Assembly: GCA_902578255.1 (NCBI GenBank) | Contig: CACHCH010000001.1 | Span: 1-64,000 of the forward strand | Reading direction: 5' to 3' | Origin: an uncultured Pelagibacteraceae bacterium | GTDB taxonomy: Bacteria; Pseudomonadota; Alphaproteobacteria; Pelagibacterales; Pelagibacteraceae | Length of the DNA stretch: 64,000 nt | Part shown: piece after piece, positions 43,955 to 54,108 of the stretch | Layout of the letters: every line of letters begins with the position of its first letter | Position numbering within the stretch: position 1 is the stretch's first letter | Translations under genes and position numbers: made by a program | The notes under the pieces: model-generated | Databases searched by the model: none | What the model was told of the DNA's origin: nothing | What the model saw: the letters and a program-made list of their open reading frames with translations, nothing else

Positions 43955-45210
43955 TAATTAATTTTATTCATTCTCACTTTTTTTCCAAGTTCTTCTTCAA
44001 TACGAATTAATTGATTATATTTAGCTACTCTTTCAGATCTTGCTAATGATCCAGTTTTAATTTGATTTGAATTGGTCCCAACTGCAAGGTCTGCGATAAA
44101 AGTATCTTCGCTATCACCAGATCGGTGTGAGATTATTGTTTTGTAACCGATGGTTTGGGCAAATTTAATTACATCTAATGTCTCTGAAACTGTTCCAATT
44201 TGATTTAATTTAATCAAAATTGAATTTGAGGAAATATTTAAAAAACCTTTCTTTAGTCGTTCTAAGTTTGTCACATAAAGATCGTCCCCCACAATTTGAA
44301 CTTTGCTAACTGATCTCATTAATTTATTCCAAGAAAGCCAATCATTTTCTGCAAAAGGATCTTCGATGGATTTGATTTTATATTTTTTAATAATTTTTTG
44401 ATATTCTTTGATAGATTTTTCAACAGATATGTAAGTTTTAGAATGAATTGAATATTTATTTTTTTTAAATAATTCATTTGCAGCTACATCCAAACAAATT
44501 GAAACATCTTTACCATTTATAAAACCTGATTTATTTATAGCTGCCACGACTAAATCAAGAGCATGGTTGTTACTACTTATCATGGGTGCAAAACCACCCT
44601 CGTCTCCAACAGAAGTAGATAATCCTTTATTTTTTATTAATTTTGATAAATTTTTTATAACTATAAAGCATATTCTCATTGCTTCAGAAAAACTCTTAGC
44701 TCGATCAGGTCTGATCATAAATTCTTGTATTCTAAGACCGTTGTTTGCATGAGCTCCGCCATTAATAATATTCATTAAGGGATAAGGTAACTGGAAATTT
44801 TTCTTTATAAAAAAAGTTTTATACAAAGGTAATTTCTTGACTTTAGCTGAAAGTTTTTTAACAGCCATTGAAACTGCAAGCATTGCATTTGCACCTAGAT
44901 TAGTTTTTTGTCTTGTTCCATCTAAGTTTATTAATAGAGTATCAATCCTTTCTTGGTTATGAACACTCTGGCCCTTTAATTTTTTTGAAATTTTACTGTT
45001 AACCAAATTAACAGCATTTAAAACACTCTTGCCTAGATAACGTTTATTATTTTTATCTCTTTTCTCAAACGCTTCATACGTTCCAGTTGATGCTCCTGAT
45101 GGACAAATAGCAGTTGCACTATTATTTTTTGTATAAACCTCAGCCTCTACAGTTGGATTTCCTCTACTGTCAAATACTTGACGGGCCTTTACTTTTAAAA
45201 TTTTACTCAC
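43954..45210 (-). CDS. eno: Enolase
   Basis: 418 residues. Motifs: QVFDSRGNPTVEAEV, PSGASTGTYEA, GDEGGFAP, GDDLYVTN, ILIKLNQIGTVSET and SHRSGDSEDTFIADLAV; the Mg ligands and the catalytic Lys are within these. Converts 2-phosphoglycerate to PEP, which the neighbour KdsA uses. A Lys/Asn-rich divergent sequence, but no catalytic loss is seen. Single-base overlaps with kdsA and ftsB. Confidence 0.97.
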   Translation of the reverse strand: MSKILKVKARQVFDSRGNPTVEAEVYTKNNSATAICPSGASTGTYEAFEKRDKNNKRYLGKSVLNAVNLVNSKISKKLKGQSVHNQERIDTLLINLDGTRQKTNLGANAMLAVSMAVKKLSAKVKKLPLYKTFFIKKNFQLPYPLMNIINGGAHANNGLRIQEFMIRPDRAKSFSEAMRICFIVIKNLSKLIKNKGLSTSVGDEGGFAPMISSNNHALDLVVAAINKSGFINGKDVSICLDVAANELFKKNKYSIHSKTYISVEKSIKEYQKIIKKYKIKSIEDPFAENDWLSWNKLMRSVSKVQIVGDDLYVTNLERLKKGFLNISSNSILIKLNQIGTVSETLDVIKFAQTIGYKTIISHRSGDSEDTFIADLAVGTNSNQIKTGSLARSERVAKYNQLIRIEEELGKKVRMNKIN

Positions 45211-46034
45211 TATTTTTTTATTAATTTATCTATATCTGATAGTTGATGTAACAAATTTTCCAATTTATCCAATGGGACCATGTTAGGACCATCTGATGGT
45301 GCATTATCTGGATCTTGATGAGTTTCAATAAAAACTCCAGCAACACCCACGGCAACGGCAGCTCTAGCTAAATACTCCACAAACTCTCTTTGACCACCTG
45401 ACGACTCTCCTTGCCCTCCTGGTTGTTGCACTGAATGGGTTGCATCAAAAATTACCGGATAACCATTCTTAGCCATAATAGGCAAAGATCTCATGTCAGA
45501 AACTAAAGTATTGTAACCAAAACTTGCACCTCTTTCGGTAACTAAAATATTTGTATTTCCAGAGTCTGAAATTTTTTTAGTAACATTAACCATGTCCCAT
45601 GGTGCTAAGAACTGTCCCTTTTTTACATTAATAATTTTATTTGTCTTAGCAGCAGCTATTAAAAGATCCGTCTGCCTGCATAAGAAAGCAGGAATTTGCA
45701 ATATATCAACATGATCAGCTACTTCTGAACATTGATCAATATTATGAATGTCTGTTAAAATAGGAACGTTTAATTCTTTTTTTATTTTGTCAAAAACAGG
45801 TAAAGATGCTTCAAGTCCAGCTCCCCTTTTTCCTTTAAGGCTAGTTCGGTTAGCTTTATCAAAAGAAGTTTTGTAAATAAAGCCAAGTCCAAATTTTTTT
45901 GTAATTTCTTGAATTTTGCCAGCCATATCTATTGCATGCTGTTCGGTTTCCAGCTGACAAGGTCCAGCAATAATACAAATTTTGTTATTATTTGAGATTT
46001 CTATATTTCCGCAATTTACTTGTATACTGCTCAT
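45210..46034 (-). CDS. kdsA: 3-deoxy-D-manno-octulosonate 8-phosphate synthase
   Basis: 274 residues. Motifs: [75 protein letters not shown] and [12 protein letters not shown]. Condenses arabinose-5-phosphate and PEP to give Kdo-8-phosphate for lipopolysaccharide. It has Cys (rather than Asn) in the GPC position of the metal-type region, but I do not claim the metal dependence. It overlaps pyrG by 4 bases. Confidence 0.97.
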   Translation of the reverse strand: MSSIQVNCGNIEISNNNKICIIAGPCQLETEQHAIDMAGKIQEITKKFGLGFIYKTSFDKANRTSLKGKRGAGLEASLPVFDKIKKELNVPILTDIHNIDQCSEVADHVDILQIPAFLCRQTDLLIAAAKTNKIINVKKGQFLAPWDMVNVTKKISDSGNTNILVTERGASFGYNTLVSDMRSLPIMAKNGYPVIFDATHSVQQPGGQGESSGGQREFVEYLARAAVAVGVAGVFIETHQDPDNAPSDGPNMVPLDKLENLLHQLSDIDKLIKK

Positions 46035-47647
46035 TTATGATTTTTTGCTGCCTTGATAAATGAAGAGAATAAAGGATGAGGAGATAAAGGTCTAGATTTA
46101 AATTCTGGGTGGAACTGCACCCCAATGAACCATGGGTGTCTTTTTAGTTCAATAATTTCTGGTAACTGATTATCAGGTGATAAACCTGAAAAAATCATAC
46201 CTTTTTTTTCAAATTTTTCTCTATAAGTAATATTCACTTCATATCTATGTCGGTGCCGTTCTTTAATTAATCTTGACTTATAAATTTTTCTTATCTTTGA
46301 GTTGTTTTGTAATTTAGCATCATAAGACCCTAGTCTCATAGTGCCACCAAGATCTTTATCTGTGCCCTTAATAGTTTTACCATCTTTAGACCATTCGTTT
46401 ATTAATCCAATAATGGGAATACCTTTTTTATCGAATTCACTTGAGGTTGCATTTTTTAAGTTTAGTTGATTTCGAGCAAATTCAATAATTGCCATTTGCA
46501 TACCATAACATATTCCAAGGAAAGGAATTTTGTTAATTCTGGCATATTTTATAGCTTCTATTTTTCCATCTGTACCTCTTTTACCAAATCCACCTGGTAT
46601 CAATATTCCAGAGATATTTTTTAGTTTTTTCTTAATTTCAGATATTTTTAATTTTTCTGAGTCAATCCTAACTAAATTAACTTTAATTTTATTGTCTATT
46701 CCACCATGAGTTAATGCTTCATCTAATGACTTGTAAGCATCTTTAAGCTCAACATATTTTCCAATAATTGCAATATTTACTTCTCTTTTGTTTTGTAAAA
46801 TTATTTTAGTTATTTTTTTCCATGGATTTAAATTTACCGCCTTTTTAGATTTTAATTTAAAATAATTTAAAACTTGAACATCTAATTTTTCTCTAAAAAA
46901 ACTTATTGGGGCCTCATAAATTGTTTTGACATCAACAGTTTCTATTACATTTTTGATACCAACATTACAAAACAAAGAAATCTTTTTTCTATGCTCTAAT
47001 GGTATTGGTCTTTCAGATCTACAAATGATAATATCTGGCTGAATACCTATGCTTCTTAGCTCTTTTACAGAGTGTTGAGTTGGTTTTGTTTTTATCTCAT
47101 CTGATGCTCTTAAGTAAGGAACTAATGTTAAATGAATAAACAAAGCATTTTTCTTACCAACGTCGTTTGCGAATTGTCTTATTGCTTCGACAAATGGCAA
47201 ACTTTCTATATCTCCAACTATCCCTCCAATTTCACAAATTACAAAGTCCTCTTTAGACGAGTCATTTTTAATAAATTGTTTTATGCGATCTGTAATATGT
47301 GGGATGACTTGAACAGTTTTTCCAAGATACTCACCCTTACGTTCTTTTTTAAGAACATCATTATAAATTTTTCCTGTGGTAATATTGTCTGATTTTTTTG
47401 CTGACACACCAGAAAATCTTTCATAGTGACCAAGGTCTAAATCTGTTTCAGCACCATCATCAGTTACATATACTTCACCATGCTGAAATGGACTCATTGT
47501 TCCAGGGTCTACATTTAAATATGGATCAAGTTTTCTGATCCTAACTTTAAAACCTCTTGACTGAAGTAGATATGCTAGTGAAGCTGAAGATAAACCTTTA
47601 CCTAATGAAGAAACCACGCCGCCCGTGACAAATATATATCGCGCCAT
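46031..47647 (-). CDS. pyrG: CTP synthase
   Basis: 538 residues. The N-terminal amidoligase domain has [35 protein letters not shown] and [15 protein letters not shown]. The C-terminal class I glutaminase has the nucleophile Cys in GICYGMQ and the His/Glu in [12 protein letters not shown]. It aminates UTP to CTP. It lies 44 bases downstream of secG in the conserved tpiA-secG-pyrG-kdsA-eno order. Confidence 0.97.
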   Translation of the reverse strand: MARYIFVTGGVVSSLGKGLSSASLAYLLQSRGFKVRIRKLDPYLNVDPGTMSPFQHGEVYVTDDGAETDLDLGHYERFSGVSAKKSDNITTGKIYNDVLKKERKGEYLGKTVQVIPHITDRIKQFIKNDSSKEDFVICEIGGIVGDIESLPFVEAIRQFANDVGKKNALFIHLTLVPYLRASDEIKTKPTQHSVKELRSIGIQPDIIICRSERPIPLEHRKKISLFCNVGIKNVIETVDVKTIYEAPISFFREKLDVQVLNYFKLKSKKAVNLNPWKKITKIILQNKREVNIAIIGKYVELKDAYKSLDEALTHGGIDNKIKVNLVRIDSEKLKISEIKKKLKNISGILIPGGFGKRGTDGKIEAIKYARINKIPFLGICYGMQMAIIEFARNQLNLKNATSSEFDKKGIPIIGLINEWSKDGKTIKGTDKDLGGTMRLGSYDAKLQNNSKIRKIYKSRLIKERHRHRYEVNITYREKFEKKGMIFSGLSPDNQLPEIIELKRHPWFIGVQFHPEFKSRPLSPHPLFSSFIKAAKNHK

Positions 47648-47691
47648 GGAATTATCTTATAGCGAATAAAAAAGAGATTGAAAAGTATTAA

Positions 47692-47991
47692 TTAATTATT
47701 TTCAGGAATTGAAGGAGTATCTTCTGTTTTTTCTTCAACCGTATCTAAAACTGAGCTAGTTGGTGTTAGTTCTGCTCTTGAGATAATTGTAAGCGCTAAG
47801 CTGCAAATAATAAATAAAGTCGCAACAATAGCAGTAGCTTTAGTCATGAAACTACCAGCTGATCTTGATAACATAAAGTTTTCTTGTGAAACACCAATAC
47901 CCAATGCACCACCTTCAGATTTCTGTATTAAAACTAGTAATACCAAAATAACTGCAAGTATGATGTTAATTACTAATAATATAGTTTCCAT
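47692..47991 (-). CDS. secG: Protein translocase subunit SecG
   Basis: 99 residues. Two membrane helices (IILAVILVLLVLIQKS and AIVATLFIICSLALTII), the family linker GGALGIGVSQENFMLSRSAG between them, and a short acidic C-terminal tail (about 75-99). Part of the SecYEG channel. Start 6 bases after tpiA. Confidence 0.93.
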   Translation of the reverse strand: METILLVINIILAVILVLLVLIQKSEGGALGIGVSQENFMLSRSAGSFMTKATAIVATLFIICSLALTIISRAELTPTSSVLDTVEEKTEDTPSIPENN

Positions 47992-47997
47992 GGCGAT

Positions 47998-48738
47998 TTA
48001 ATTAATGGTTTTTTTAATTATATCAATAAATTTCTTTGGATCTTGAGAGGCTCCACCTATTAAAAAGCCATCAATGGTATTAATATTTTTCAATTGTTTG
48101 ATGTTGTCACTATTTACAGAGCCTCCATATAAAATTTTATAAGGTTTTTTGCCTAATTTTTTTTTAATAAATGAAATTGATTTTATCAAGTCTTTTGGTT
48201 TTGGAATTAACCCAGTACCAATTGACCAGACTGGTTCATAAGCAATTATTATATTCGATTTTTTTTGAATTGATTTTAGACCCATCTTGATTTGCTTACT
48301 TAAGACCATATTAGTTTTTTTATTTCTTTTATCTTTTAATGTTTCCCCAATACAAAAAATAATTTTCAAACCCGATTTTAATGCACTTTTAATTTTAGAA
48401 TTTATTTTTTTATTATCTTCACCTAGCTGCCTATTCTCTGAGTGGCCCAATATAACATATCGTGCTCCAACATTTTTTAACATTTTAGAATTTATCTGAC
48501 CGGTAAACGCACCATATTTATCACTCTCGTGAGAATTTTGAGCACCCACTTCAATTTTTGTTTTTTTCAATTTATTAGATAAAGAATTAATTAATATACT
48601 AGGTGGGCAATAAATTAACTTTATTTTTTTTTGTTTTACACTCTTAGAAAATTTAATTACTTTATTTATTGAATTAAGTGCTCTTAAGTCACCGTACATT
48701 TTCCAATTAGCTACAAAATACAGATATTTATTTGTCAT
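47998..48738 (-). CDS. tpiA: Triosephosphate isomerase
   Basis: 246 residues. Catalytic Lys in FVANWKMYG, His in ILGHSENR, Glu in IAYEPVWSIGTG, and the phosphate loop ILYGGSVNSDN with FLIGGASQDPKKF. Interconverts DHAP and GAP. Together with eno it shows glycolytic/gluconeogenic capacity. Divergent from the PpiD-like gene. Confidence 0.97.
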   Translation of the reverse strand: MTNKYLYFVANWKMYGDLRALNSINKVIKFSKSVKQKKIKLIYCPPSILINSLSNKLKKTKIEVGAQNSHESDKYGAFTGQINSKMLKNVGARYVILGHSENRQLGEDNKKINSKIKSALKSGLKIIFCIGETLKDKRNKKTNMVLSKQIKMGLKSIQKKSNIIIAYEPVWSIGTGLIPKPKDLIKSISFIKKKLGKKPYKILYGGSVNSDNIKQLKNINTIDGFLIGGASQDPKKFIDIIKKTIN

Positions 48739-48794
48739 AATTGAATTTTTAATCTATAGATTTGTTTTTTACAGATCAATATATTATTGGCTTT

Positions 48795-50216
48795 ATGTTA
48801 GAAACTTTGAAAAATTTTGGTGGAAAAAAATTAGGTGGTTTGATCCTAATCATAGTAATTATTATTGCATTTGGTTTTGGTGGATTTGGTGGTGGCTTCA
48901 GCACAAATAATCAAAACAATATAGCAAAAATAAATAAAACAAATGTAACCACCCAAGATTTTATGGATTATGTGAATCAAAGTGGCATATCACTTGATGC
49001 TATAAGAACCAATTTAGATAATAATATAATTGAAGAATTATTATCAGGTTTGATTTCAACTACATTAATTGATCTTGAGATAAAAGACTTTGCTCTTTCA
49101 ATAAGCGAGAGAACAATTCTTAAAACAATTAAAGATAATAAAAATTTCCAAGACGAAGAAGGTGCTTTTCAAAGAGTGAAATATGAAAAATTTTTATTAT
49201 CTAGTAATTTATCAGCACCAATGTTTGAATTGAAATTAAAAAATAGAGAATTACAAAAACACCTGTTTGATATTATAGGCGCTGGAACAATAACACCAGA
49301 TTTCTTGATTGATAAAAAATACGAAGAAAATAATAAGACATTAAGTATTGAGTACTTCAATATGGAAGGGCTTTATAAGGAGAAGAATGAGTATTCAGAT
49401 CAGGATCTTATGGTATTTATTAAAGAAAATGAAGACCAACTAAAAAGAGAATATATAGATTTTAAATATGCTGTTTTAAATCCTAAAAATTTAATTGGAA
49501 TTGAGGAATTTAATCAAGAATTTTTTGATAAGGTTGATAAAATTGAAAACCAAATCTCAGAAGGAGCAGATTTTGAAAACATTTTAGAGAATATAAATGT
49601 CGAAGTTAAAGAAATAATTGGATATGCTCCAACATCAGAAGCTCAAACTAGTGAAAGTTTAATCTATCAAAATAAGTCATTAAAATTAAACCTAATTGAA
49701 AATGGAGATAATTTCTTATTGTACAACATCAATAAAGAGTACGATAAAAATCCAAATATAAATGATGATAAAACTAAAGGTGAGCTTGTAGAGCTAATTT
49801 ATCAGAAAGGTAAATTTGATTTTAACAGAAAAATTCTAAAAGAGATTCAAAATAAAGAATTCAATAATAGTAAATTTGAAGATTTAGGAAGTAATAATAT
49901 ATTAAATGTAGAAATTAATACGATTAATGATGATTCAATGTTTGATATAAATTCAATTAAAATGCTTTATACATTGCCTGTGAATTCTTTCACTTTGATT
50001 AATGATAAGGATAATAACATTTTTTTAATTAAAATTGCAGACTCTAAGAAAAATTTTTTTAATAAATCTGATGATCAATATATTAAATTTGTAAAAAATC
50101 AAAATACAGATAACAGGAAAAGTATTTTACAATCTTATGATCAATTACTAAATAGTAAATACCAAGTTAAAGTTAACCAAAAATCTGTTGATAGAGTTAA
50201 AAATTATTTCAAATGA
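48795..50216 (+). CDS. PpiD/SurA-N-like membrane-anchored periplasmic chaperone lacking a parvulin domain
   Basis: 473 residues from the ATG at 48795; a TTG at 48762 would add 11 residues and is less likely. The N-terminus (MLETLKNFGGKKLGG) and single membrane helix (LILIIVIIIAFGFGGFGGGF) match alphaproteobacterial PpiD-type proteins, as does its place between tpiA and trpE. A SurA-N-like helical region follows (about 50-170). Where a parvulin domain would be (about 225-330), I see no typical parvulin signature such as the GGDLG-type loop; the protein is also shorter than the roughly 630 residues usual in the family. It is likely a chaperone without isomerase activity. Confidence 0.78.
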   Translation: MLETLKNFGGKKLGGLILIIVIIIAFGFGGFGGGFSTNNQNNIAKINKTNVTTQDFMDYVNQSGISLDAIRTNLDNNIIEELLSGLISTTLIDLEIKDFALSISERTILKTIKDNKNFQDEEGAFQRVKYEKFLLSSNLSAPMFELKLKNRELQKHLFDIIGAGTITPDFLIDKKYEENNKTLSIEYFNMEGLYKEKNEYSDQDLMVFIKENEDQLKREYIDFKYAVLNPKNLIGIEEFNQEFFDKVDKIENQISEGADFENILENINVEVKEIIGYAPTSEAQTSESLIYQNKSLKLNLIENGDNFLLYNINKEYDKNPNINDDKTKGELVELIYQKGKFDFNRKILKEIQNKEFNNSKFEDLGSNNILNVEINTINDDSMFDINSIKMLYTLPVNSFTLINDKDNNIFLIKIADSKKNFFNKSDDQYIKFVKNQNTDNRKSILQSYDQLLNSKYQVKVNQKSVDRVKNYFK

Positions 50217-51673
50217 TCATTAATCGAAGCTTCAAGGACTTCAAGTTTCGACATAGAAGCAAAAAAAATCAAATAATATATACGTCAAAAAAAGTTAAGA
50301 ACGACGAAGAAATATTAAATTTAATCAATAGTTTTTTAGAGGAAAAAAATAGTTTTATATTTGAGTCTGTTGAAAAAGGTAAAATCAAAGGTAGATACAC
50401 AATATTTGGGAAAAACCCTGATAAAATTTGGGAGTTTAACAATCAATGCTCTTATGTGATCAAAAACAACAAAAAGATAAAACTGAAAGATAAGCCAGAT
50501 CAATTAATAGAAAAAATAATTGAGGAGTTTAAATTTGAAACACCTAAGAATTTGCCAAAAATATGCTCATTAATATCTGGATACTTTTCATATGATTCAA
50601 TTAGATATGTTGAAAAGATACCAAATAGTTGCAAAAATGATTTAAATATACCAGATGTTAGACTTCTACGTCCTAGAACTTTAGTTATTCATGATAATTT
50701 AAAAAAAGAAATTTTTTATATAAGTAATATTTTTAAAGACGAAAAAATAAATAACTATGAAAACAAATTTAATGAAATTAAATCTGATCTTTTTAAATTA
50801 TTAATTCAATCCTCAATTAAATATTTGAATAAACCGACTACAGAAAAATTAAATAAGGTCAAAGTTAAATCCAACACATCTAAAAGTAAATTTTTAAATA
50901 TGGTTAATAAGGCAAAAAAATACATCAAAATTGGTGATATTTTTCAAGTGGTTTTAAGTCAAAGGTTTGAGGCTAAATTAACAAAAAAACCAATAGATAT
51001 TTATAAAAAATTAAGAGTGACTAACCCCTCTCCTTTCATGTTTTTCTTTAATTTTAATGACTTCCAAATAATTGGTGCTAGTCCAGAAATATTAGTGAGA
51101 TTAAGAAATAATAAAATTACTGTAAGACCAATTGCCGGAACAAGGCCAAGAGGTAAATCATTAAAAGAAGACATTTATTACGAGAAAGATTTATTAAAAG
51201 ATAAAAAAGAACTCTCTGAACATTTAATGCTTTTGGATTTAGGGAGAAATGATGCCGGCAAGGTATCAAAAGTGAATTCTGTTAAAGTAACTGAGAGCTT
51301 CATTATAGAGAGATATTCACATGTTATGCATATAGTATCTAACGTAATTGGTGTTTATAATAAAAAGTTCTCTAAGTTTAAATCTTTACTAGCGGGATTT
51401 CCTGCTGGAACTGTGTCTGGTGCTCCAAAAATAAGAGCTATGGAAATTATTGATGAATTAGAAACGACGAGAAGAAAAGTTTATGCGGGTGGCATAGGTT
51501 ATTTTTCAGCAAACGGTGAATTTGATACTTGTATTGCTTTAAGAACAGCTGTTGCCAAAAATAAAAAATTCTATGTACAAGCTGGTGCGGGAATTGTTGC
51601 TGATAGCAAACCTATAAACGAATATAAGGAGACTATTAATAAGGCTAAAGCTTTAATTAACGCGTTAAGATAA
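50213..51673 (+). CDS. trpE: Anthranilate synthase component I
   Basis: 486 residues. The chorismate-binding domain has GDIFQVVLSQRFEA, NPSPFMFFFNF, GASPEILVR, IAGTRPRG, DLGRNDAGKVS, HVMHIVSNV, FPAGTVSGAPKIRAMEII and YAGGIGYFSANGEFDTCIALRT. It makes anthranilate from chorismate with ammonia from TrpG. The start overlaps the stop of the PpiD-like gene (ATGA), and trpG begins at its stop (TAATG). No leader peptide or attenuator is seen. Confidence 0.96.
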   Translation: MIINRSFKDFKFRHRSKKNQIIYTSKKVKNDEEILNLINSFLEEKNSFIFESVEKGKIKGRYTIFGKNPDKIWEFNNQCSYVIKNNKKIKLKDKPDQLIEKIIEEFKFETPKNLPKICSLISGYFSYDSIRYVEKIPNSCKNDLNIPDVRLLRPRTLVIHDNLKKEIFYISNIFKDEKINNYENKFNEIKSDLFKLLIQSSIKYLNKPTTEKLNKVKVKSNTSKSKFLNMVNKAKKYIKIGDIFQVVLSQRFEAKLTKKPIDIYKKLRVTNPSPFMFFFNFNDFQIIGASPEILVRLRNNKITVRPIAGTRPRGKSLKEDIYYEKDLLKDKKELSEHLMLLDLGRNDAGKVSKVNSVKVTESFIIERYSHVMHIVSNVIGVYNKKFSKFKSLLAGFPAGTVSGAPKIRAMEIIDELETTRRKVYAGGIGYFSANGEFDTCIALRTAVAKNKKFYVQAGAGIVADSKPINEYKETINKAKALINALR

Positions 51674-52239
51674 TGAAAATTTTATTAATTGATAATTATG
51701 ATAGTTTTACATTTAACTTGTATCATTACATATCTTCACTTAGTGTTAAGGTAGACGTTGTTAGAAATGATAAAATCGATACTAAGGACGTTAAAAAAAA
51801 TAAATACAATAAAATTGTTATATCTCCAGGACCAGGAAATCCAAATCAATCAGGAAATTGTATAAATATTTTAAAATCTCTTCATAAAGAAATACCTTTT
51901 TTAGGAGTATGTTTGGGTCATCAAATTATTGGACAAGTATTTGGGTCAAAGATCATTCAAGCAAAAAAGCTTATGCATGGAAAAATAAGTAGAATTAAAT
52001 CAAAGAAAATTGGAATTTTAAAAAATTTACCAAAAACTTTTGAAGCCACTAGATATCACAGTCTTATAATTGATAAGAAAACTTTATCTGATAGTTTAGA
52101 AATTACAGCAGAAACTGATGATGGCTTGATTATGGGTGTGCAACATAAACTATATAATATTCACGGTGTACAATTTCATCCAGAAAGTATTAAAACTAAA
52201 TTAGGAATAAAAATATTAAAAAACTTTATAAATTATTAA
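51673..52239 (+). CDS. trpG: Anthranilate synthase glutaminase component
   Basis: 188 residues, class I glutamine amidotransferase. Nucleophile Cys in FLGVCLGHQIIG, oxyanion loop ISPGPGNP, and His/Glu in HGVQFHPESIKT. Supplies ammonia to TrpE. It could also serve para-aminobenzoate synthesis (PabA), as only one such gene is in the cluster; the trp context makes TrpG the primary call. 4 bases before trpD. Confidence 0.95.
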   Translation: MKILLIDNYDSFTFNLYHYISSLSVKVDVVRNDKIDTKDVKKNKYNKIVISPGPGNPNQSGNCINILKSLHKEIPFLGVCLGHQIIGQVFGSKIIQAKKLMHGKISRIKSKKIGILKNLPKTFEATRYHSLIIDKKTLSDSLEITAETDDGLIMGVQHKLYNIHGVQFHPESIKTKLGIKILKNFINY

Positions 52240-52243
52240 TTAA

Positions 52244-53236
52244 ATGGATCAAATTTTAGAAAAATTAAGAAAGAAGAAAGATCTTTCTTTTCAGGAAAGT
52301 AAATCCGCATTTGAATTACTTATGACTGGGCAAGCTGATGAAAGTCAAATTTATGACTTTTTAACCTTATTATCAGACAAAGGTGAAGTATCAGACGAAA
52401 TTGCGGGCGGTGTTTATGTGCTTCGGGAAAAGTCAAAAAGAGTGAAAGTTAAAGACTGTGTTGATACTTGTGGAACTGGGGGTGATGGCATGAATACTTT
52501 AAATATTTCAACAGCATCAGCTTTACATTTAGCTAGTATGGGGACTAAGGTTGCTAAACATGGTAATAAAGCAGTCTCTTCTAAGTGCGGTTCAGGGGAT
52601 GTTTTAGAGGCACTTAGAGTTAAAATAAATCTTGAACCAGGTGATATAGAAAAAGAGATCAATAATAACAACTTTGGCTTTATGTTCGCTCCTAATTATC
52701 ATAGTGCAATGAGGTTCGTTGGGCCAGTAAGAAAAAAAATAGGTAAAAGGACAATATTTAATATGATTGGCCCACTAAGTAACCCTGCTTTAGTAGATAG
52801 ACAAGTTGTCGGTGTTTTTGACAAAAAATTGCTCAAAATTTTTGCGCAAGGGCTTAAAAATTTAAATATTAAATTTGCATGGATTGTAAATAGTGAAGAT
52901 GGACTAGATGAAATTTCACCTTATGCTAAGACAAATGTAATGCAATTAAAGAATGGGAAGATATCTGAAATTGTTATCGATCCACAAGAATTGAATATTA
53001 ACGCAGAGAAGTTTGAAAATTTAATTGGTGATGATGCTAAATATAACGCAAACAAGATGATTGAAATTTTTAAAGGTAAAGATAATGATTTTTCAAAAGC
53101 AGTTTGTTTAAACGCAGCAGCAGGTTTAATTGTAAATGAAAAATATTCAAAATTTTTGGATGCTTACAATTATAGCCGAGAATTTATTTTATCAGGAAAA
53201 TCATATATTCATTTAGAAAAAATACAAAATGTCTAA
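52244..53236 (+). CDS. trpD: Anthranilate phosphoribosyltransferase
   Basis: 330 residues. PRPP-binding DTCGTGGDGMNTLNIST, the loop KHGNKAVSSKCGSGDVLEAL, and FMFAPNYHSAMRFVGPVRKKIGKRTIFNMIGPLSNPA, all highly conserved in TrpD. Third gene of trpEGDC; overlaps trpC by 8 bases. Confidence 0.97.
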   Translation: MDQILEKLRKKKDLSFQESKSAFELLMTGQADESQIYDFLTLLSDKGEVSDEIAGGVYVLREKSKRVKVKDCVDTCGTGGDGMNTLNISTASALHLASMGTKVAKHGNKAVSSKCGSGDVLEALRVKINLEPGDIEKEINNNNFGFMFAPNYHSAMRFVGPVRKKIGKRTIFNMIGPLSNPALVDRQVVGVFDKKLLKIFAQGLKNLNIKFAWIVNSEDGLDEISPYAKTNVMQLKNGKISEIVIDPQELNINAEKFENLIGDDAKYNANKMIEIFKGKDNDFSKAVCLNAAAGLIVNEKYSKFLDAYNYSREFILSGKSYIHLEKIQNV

Positions 53237-54020
53237 AAATATTCTTGAAGAAATAATAAAAAAAAAAATAGAAAAGATTGATATTTTAAAAAAATCAACA
53301 AGCTTAAATTCTCTTAAAGATGTTATTGATAAAAATATTTCTTTCTTGGATTTTAAGGAAAAAATTCAATCTAATTTACTAAATAATAAAACATCGATTA
53401 TTGCTGAAATTAAAAAAGCTAGTCCTTCTGCAGGGATAATTATTCAAAATTACAATCCATTAGAAATTGCCAATATATATAATAGTAATAATGTAACTTG
53501 CTTGTCAGTACTTACTGAGGAAGATTATTTTTTAGGAAACCTAATTCACATCAGAAAGATAAAAGAAAAAGTCAACTTACCTATTCTATGTAAAGATTTC
53601 TTTGTAGATAAATTTCAAATACCCTTAGCTAAAAGTTATGGAGCAGATGCAATTTTAATTATTTTGGCTGGTGTATCGGACTATCTAGCAAATGATTTAT
53701 ACGAAGAGGCATTAAAGTATAAAATGTCAGTGATTGTTGAAGTTCATACTGTTGAAGAGGCTAAAAAAGCATTAAATTTTAAAGAGGCTTTGATTGGAAT
53801 AAACAATAGAGATTTAAAAACTCTTAAAACAGACATAAATACAACTTATGATATCTATAATGTATTAATTAATCATGATGGACCTTTGATTTCAGAGAGT
53901 GGAATTAAAACTAAAGAAGAACTTTTGGATTTAAAAAACAAAACATCTATTAATACTTTTTTAATTGGTGAATCACTTTTGAAGAATTTGGATAAAAATT
54001 CTATTTTTTCAGTTTTATAG
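53229..54020 (+). CDS. trpC: Indole-3-glycerol phosphate synthase
   Basis: 263 residues, TIM barrel. Motifs: IIAEIKKASPSAGII, CLSVLTEEDYFLGN, ILCKDFFVDKFQI, ADAILIILAG, VEVHTVEEAKKA, IGINNRDLKTLKTD and ISESGIKTKEEL. Last gene of trpEGDC. A terminator-like hairpin follows. moaC and moeA, which follow trpC in many alphaproteobacteria, are absent. Confidence 0.97.
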   Translation: MSKNILEEIIKKKIEKIDILKKSTSLNSLKDVIDKNISFLDFKEKIQSNLLNNKTSIIAEIKKASPSAGIIIQNYNPLEIANIYNSNNVTCLSVLTEEDYFLGNLIHIRKIKEKVNLPILCKDFFVDKFQIPLAKSYGADAILIILAGVSDYLANDLYEEALKYKMSVIVEVHTVEEAKKALNFKEALIGINNRDLKTLKTDINTTYDIYNVLINHDGPLISESGIKTKEELLDLKNKTSINTFLIGESLLKNLDKNSIFSVL

Positions 54021-54026
54021 TCAATT

Positions 54027-54051
54027 AAACCACAGTTTTATTGGTTTTTTT
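54027..54051 (+). terminator. Terminator after the trp operon
   Basis: AAACCA (54027-54032) and TGGTTT (54042-54047) form a 6-base-pair stem followed by a run of seven T ending at 54050. It lies 7 bases after the trpC stop. Short stem, so moderate support. Confidence 0.5.
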
Positions 54052-54069
54052 AATGTTGTTAAATTAAAA

Positions 54070-54106
54070 GAACTTTTATAGAACACTGTTTGTACGATAT
54101 TTGTTC
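54070..54106 (+). promoter_or_regulatory. LexA (SOS) boxes upstream of lexA
   Basis: GAAC at 54070-54073 and 54081-54084 with a 7-base spacer matches the alphaproteobacterial SOS box GAAC-N7-GAAC exactly. A second near-match in the opposite polarity, GTAC-N7-GTTC, is at 54092-54106, ending 2 bases before the lexA ATG. This indicates autorepression of lexA. Confidence 0.85.
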
Positions 54107-54108
54107 TT

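Noticed and set aside
48762-48794. TTG start for the PpiD-like protein
   Set aside because: The ATG at 48795 matches the family N-terminus MLETLKNF; the extension has no family resemblance.
50213-50260. trp attenuator or leader peptide
   Set aside because: trpE overlaps the upstream gene by 4 bases, leaving no leader region.
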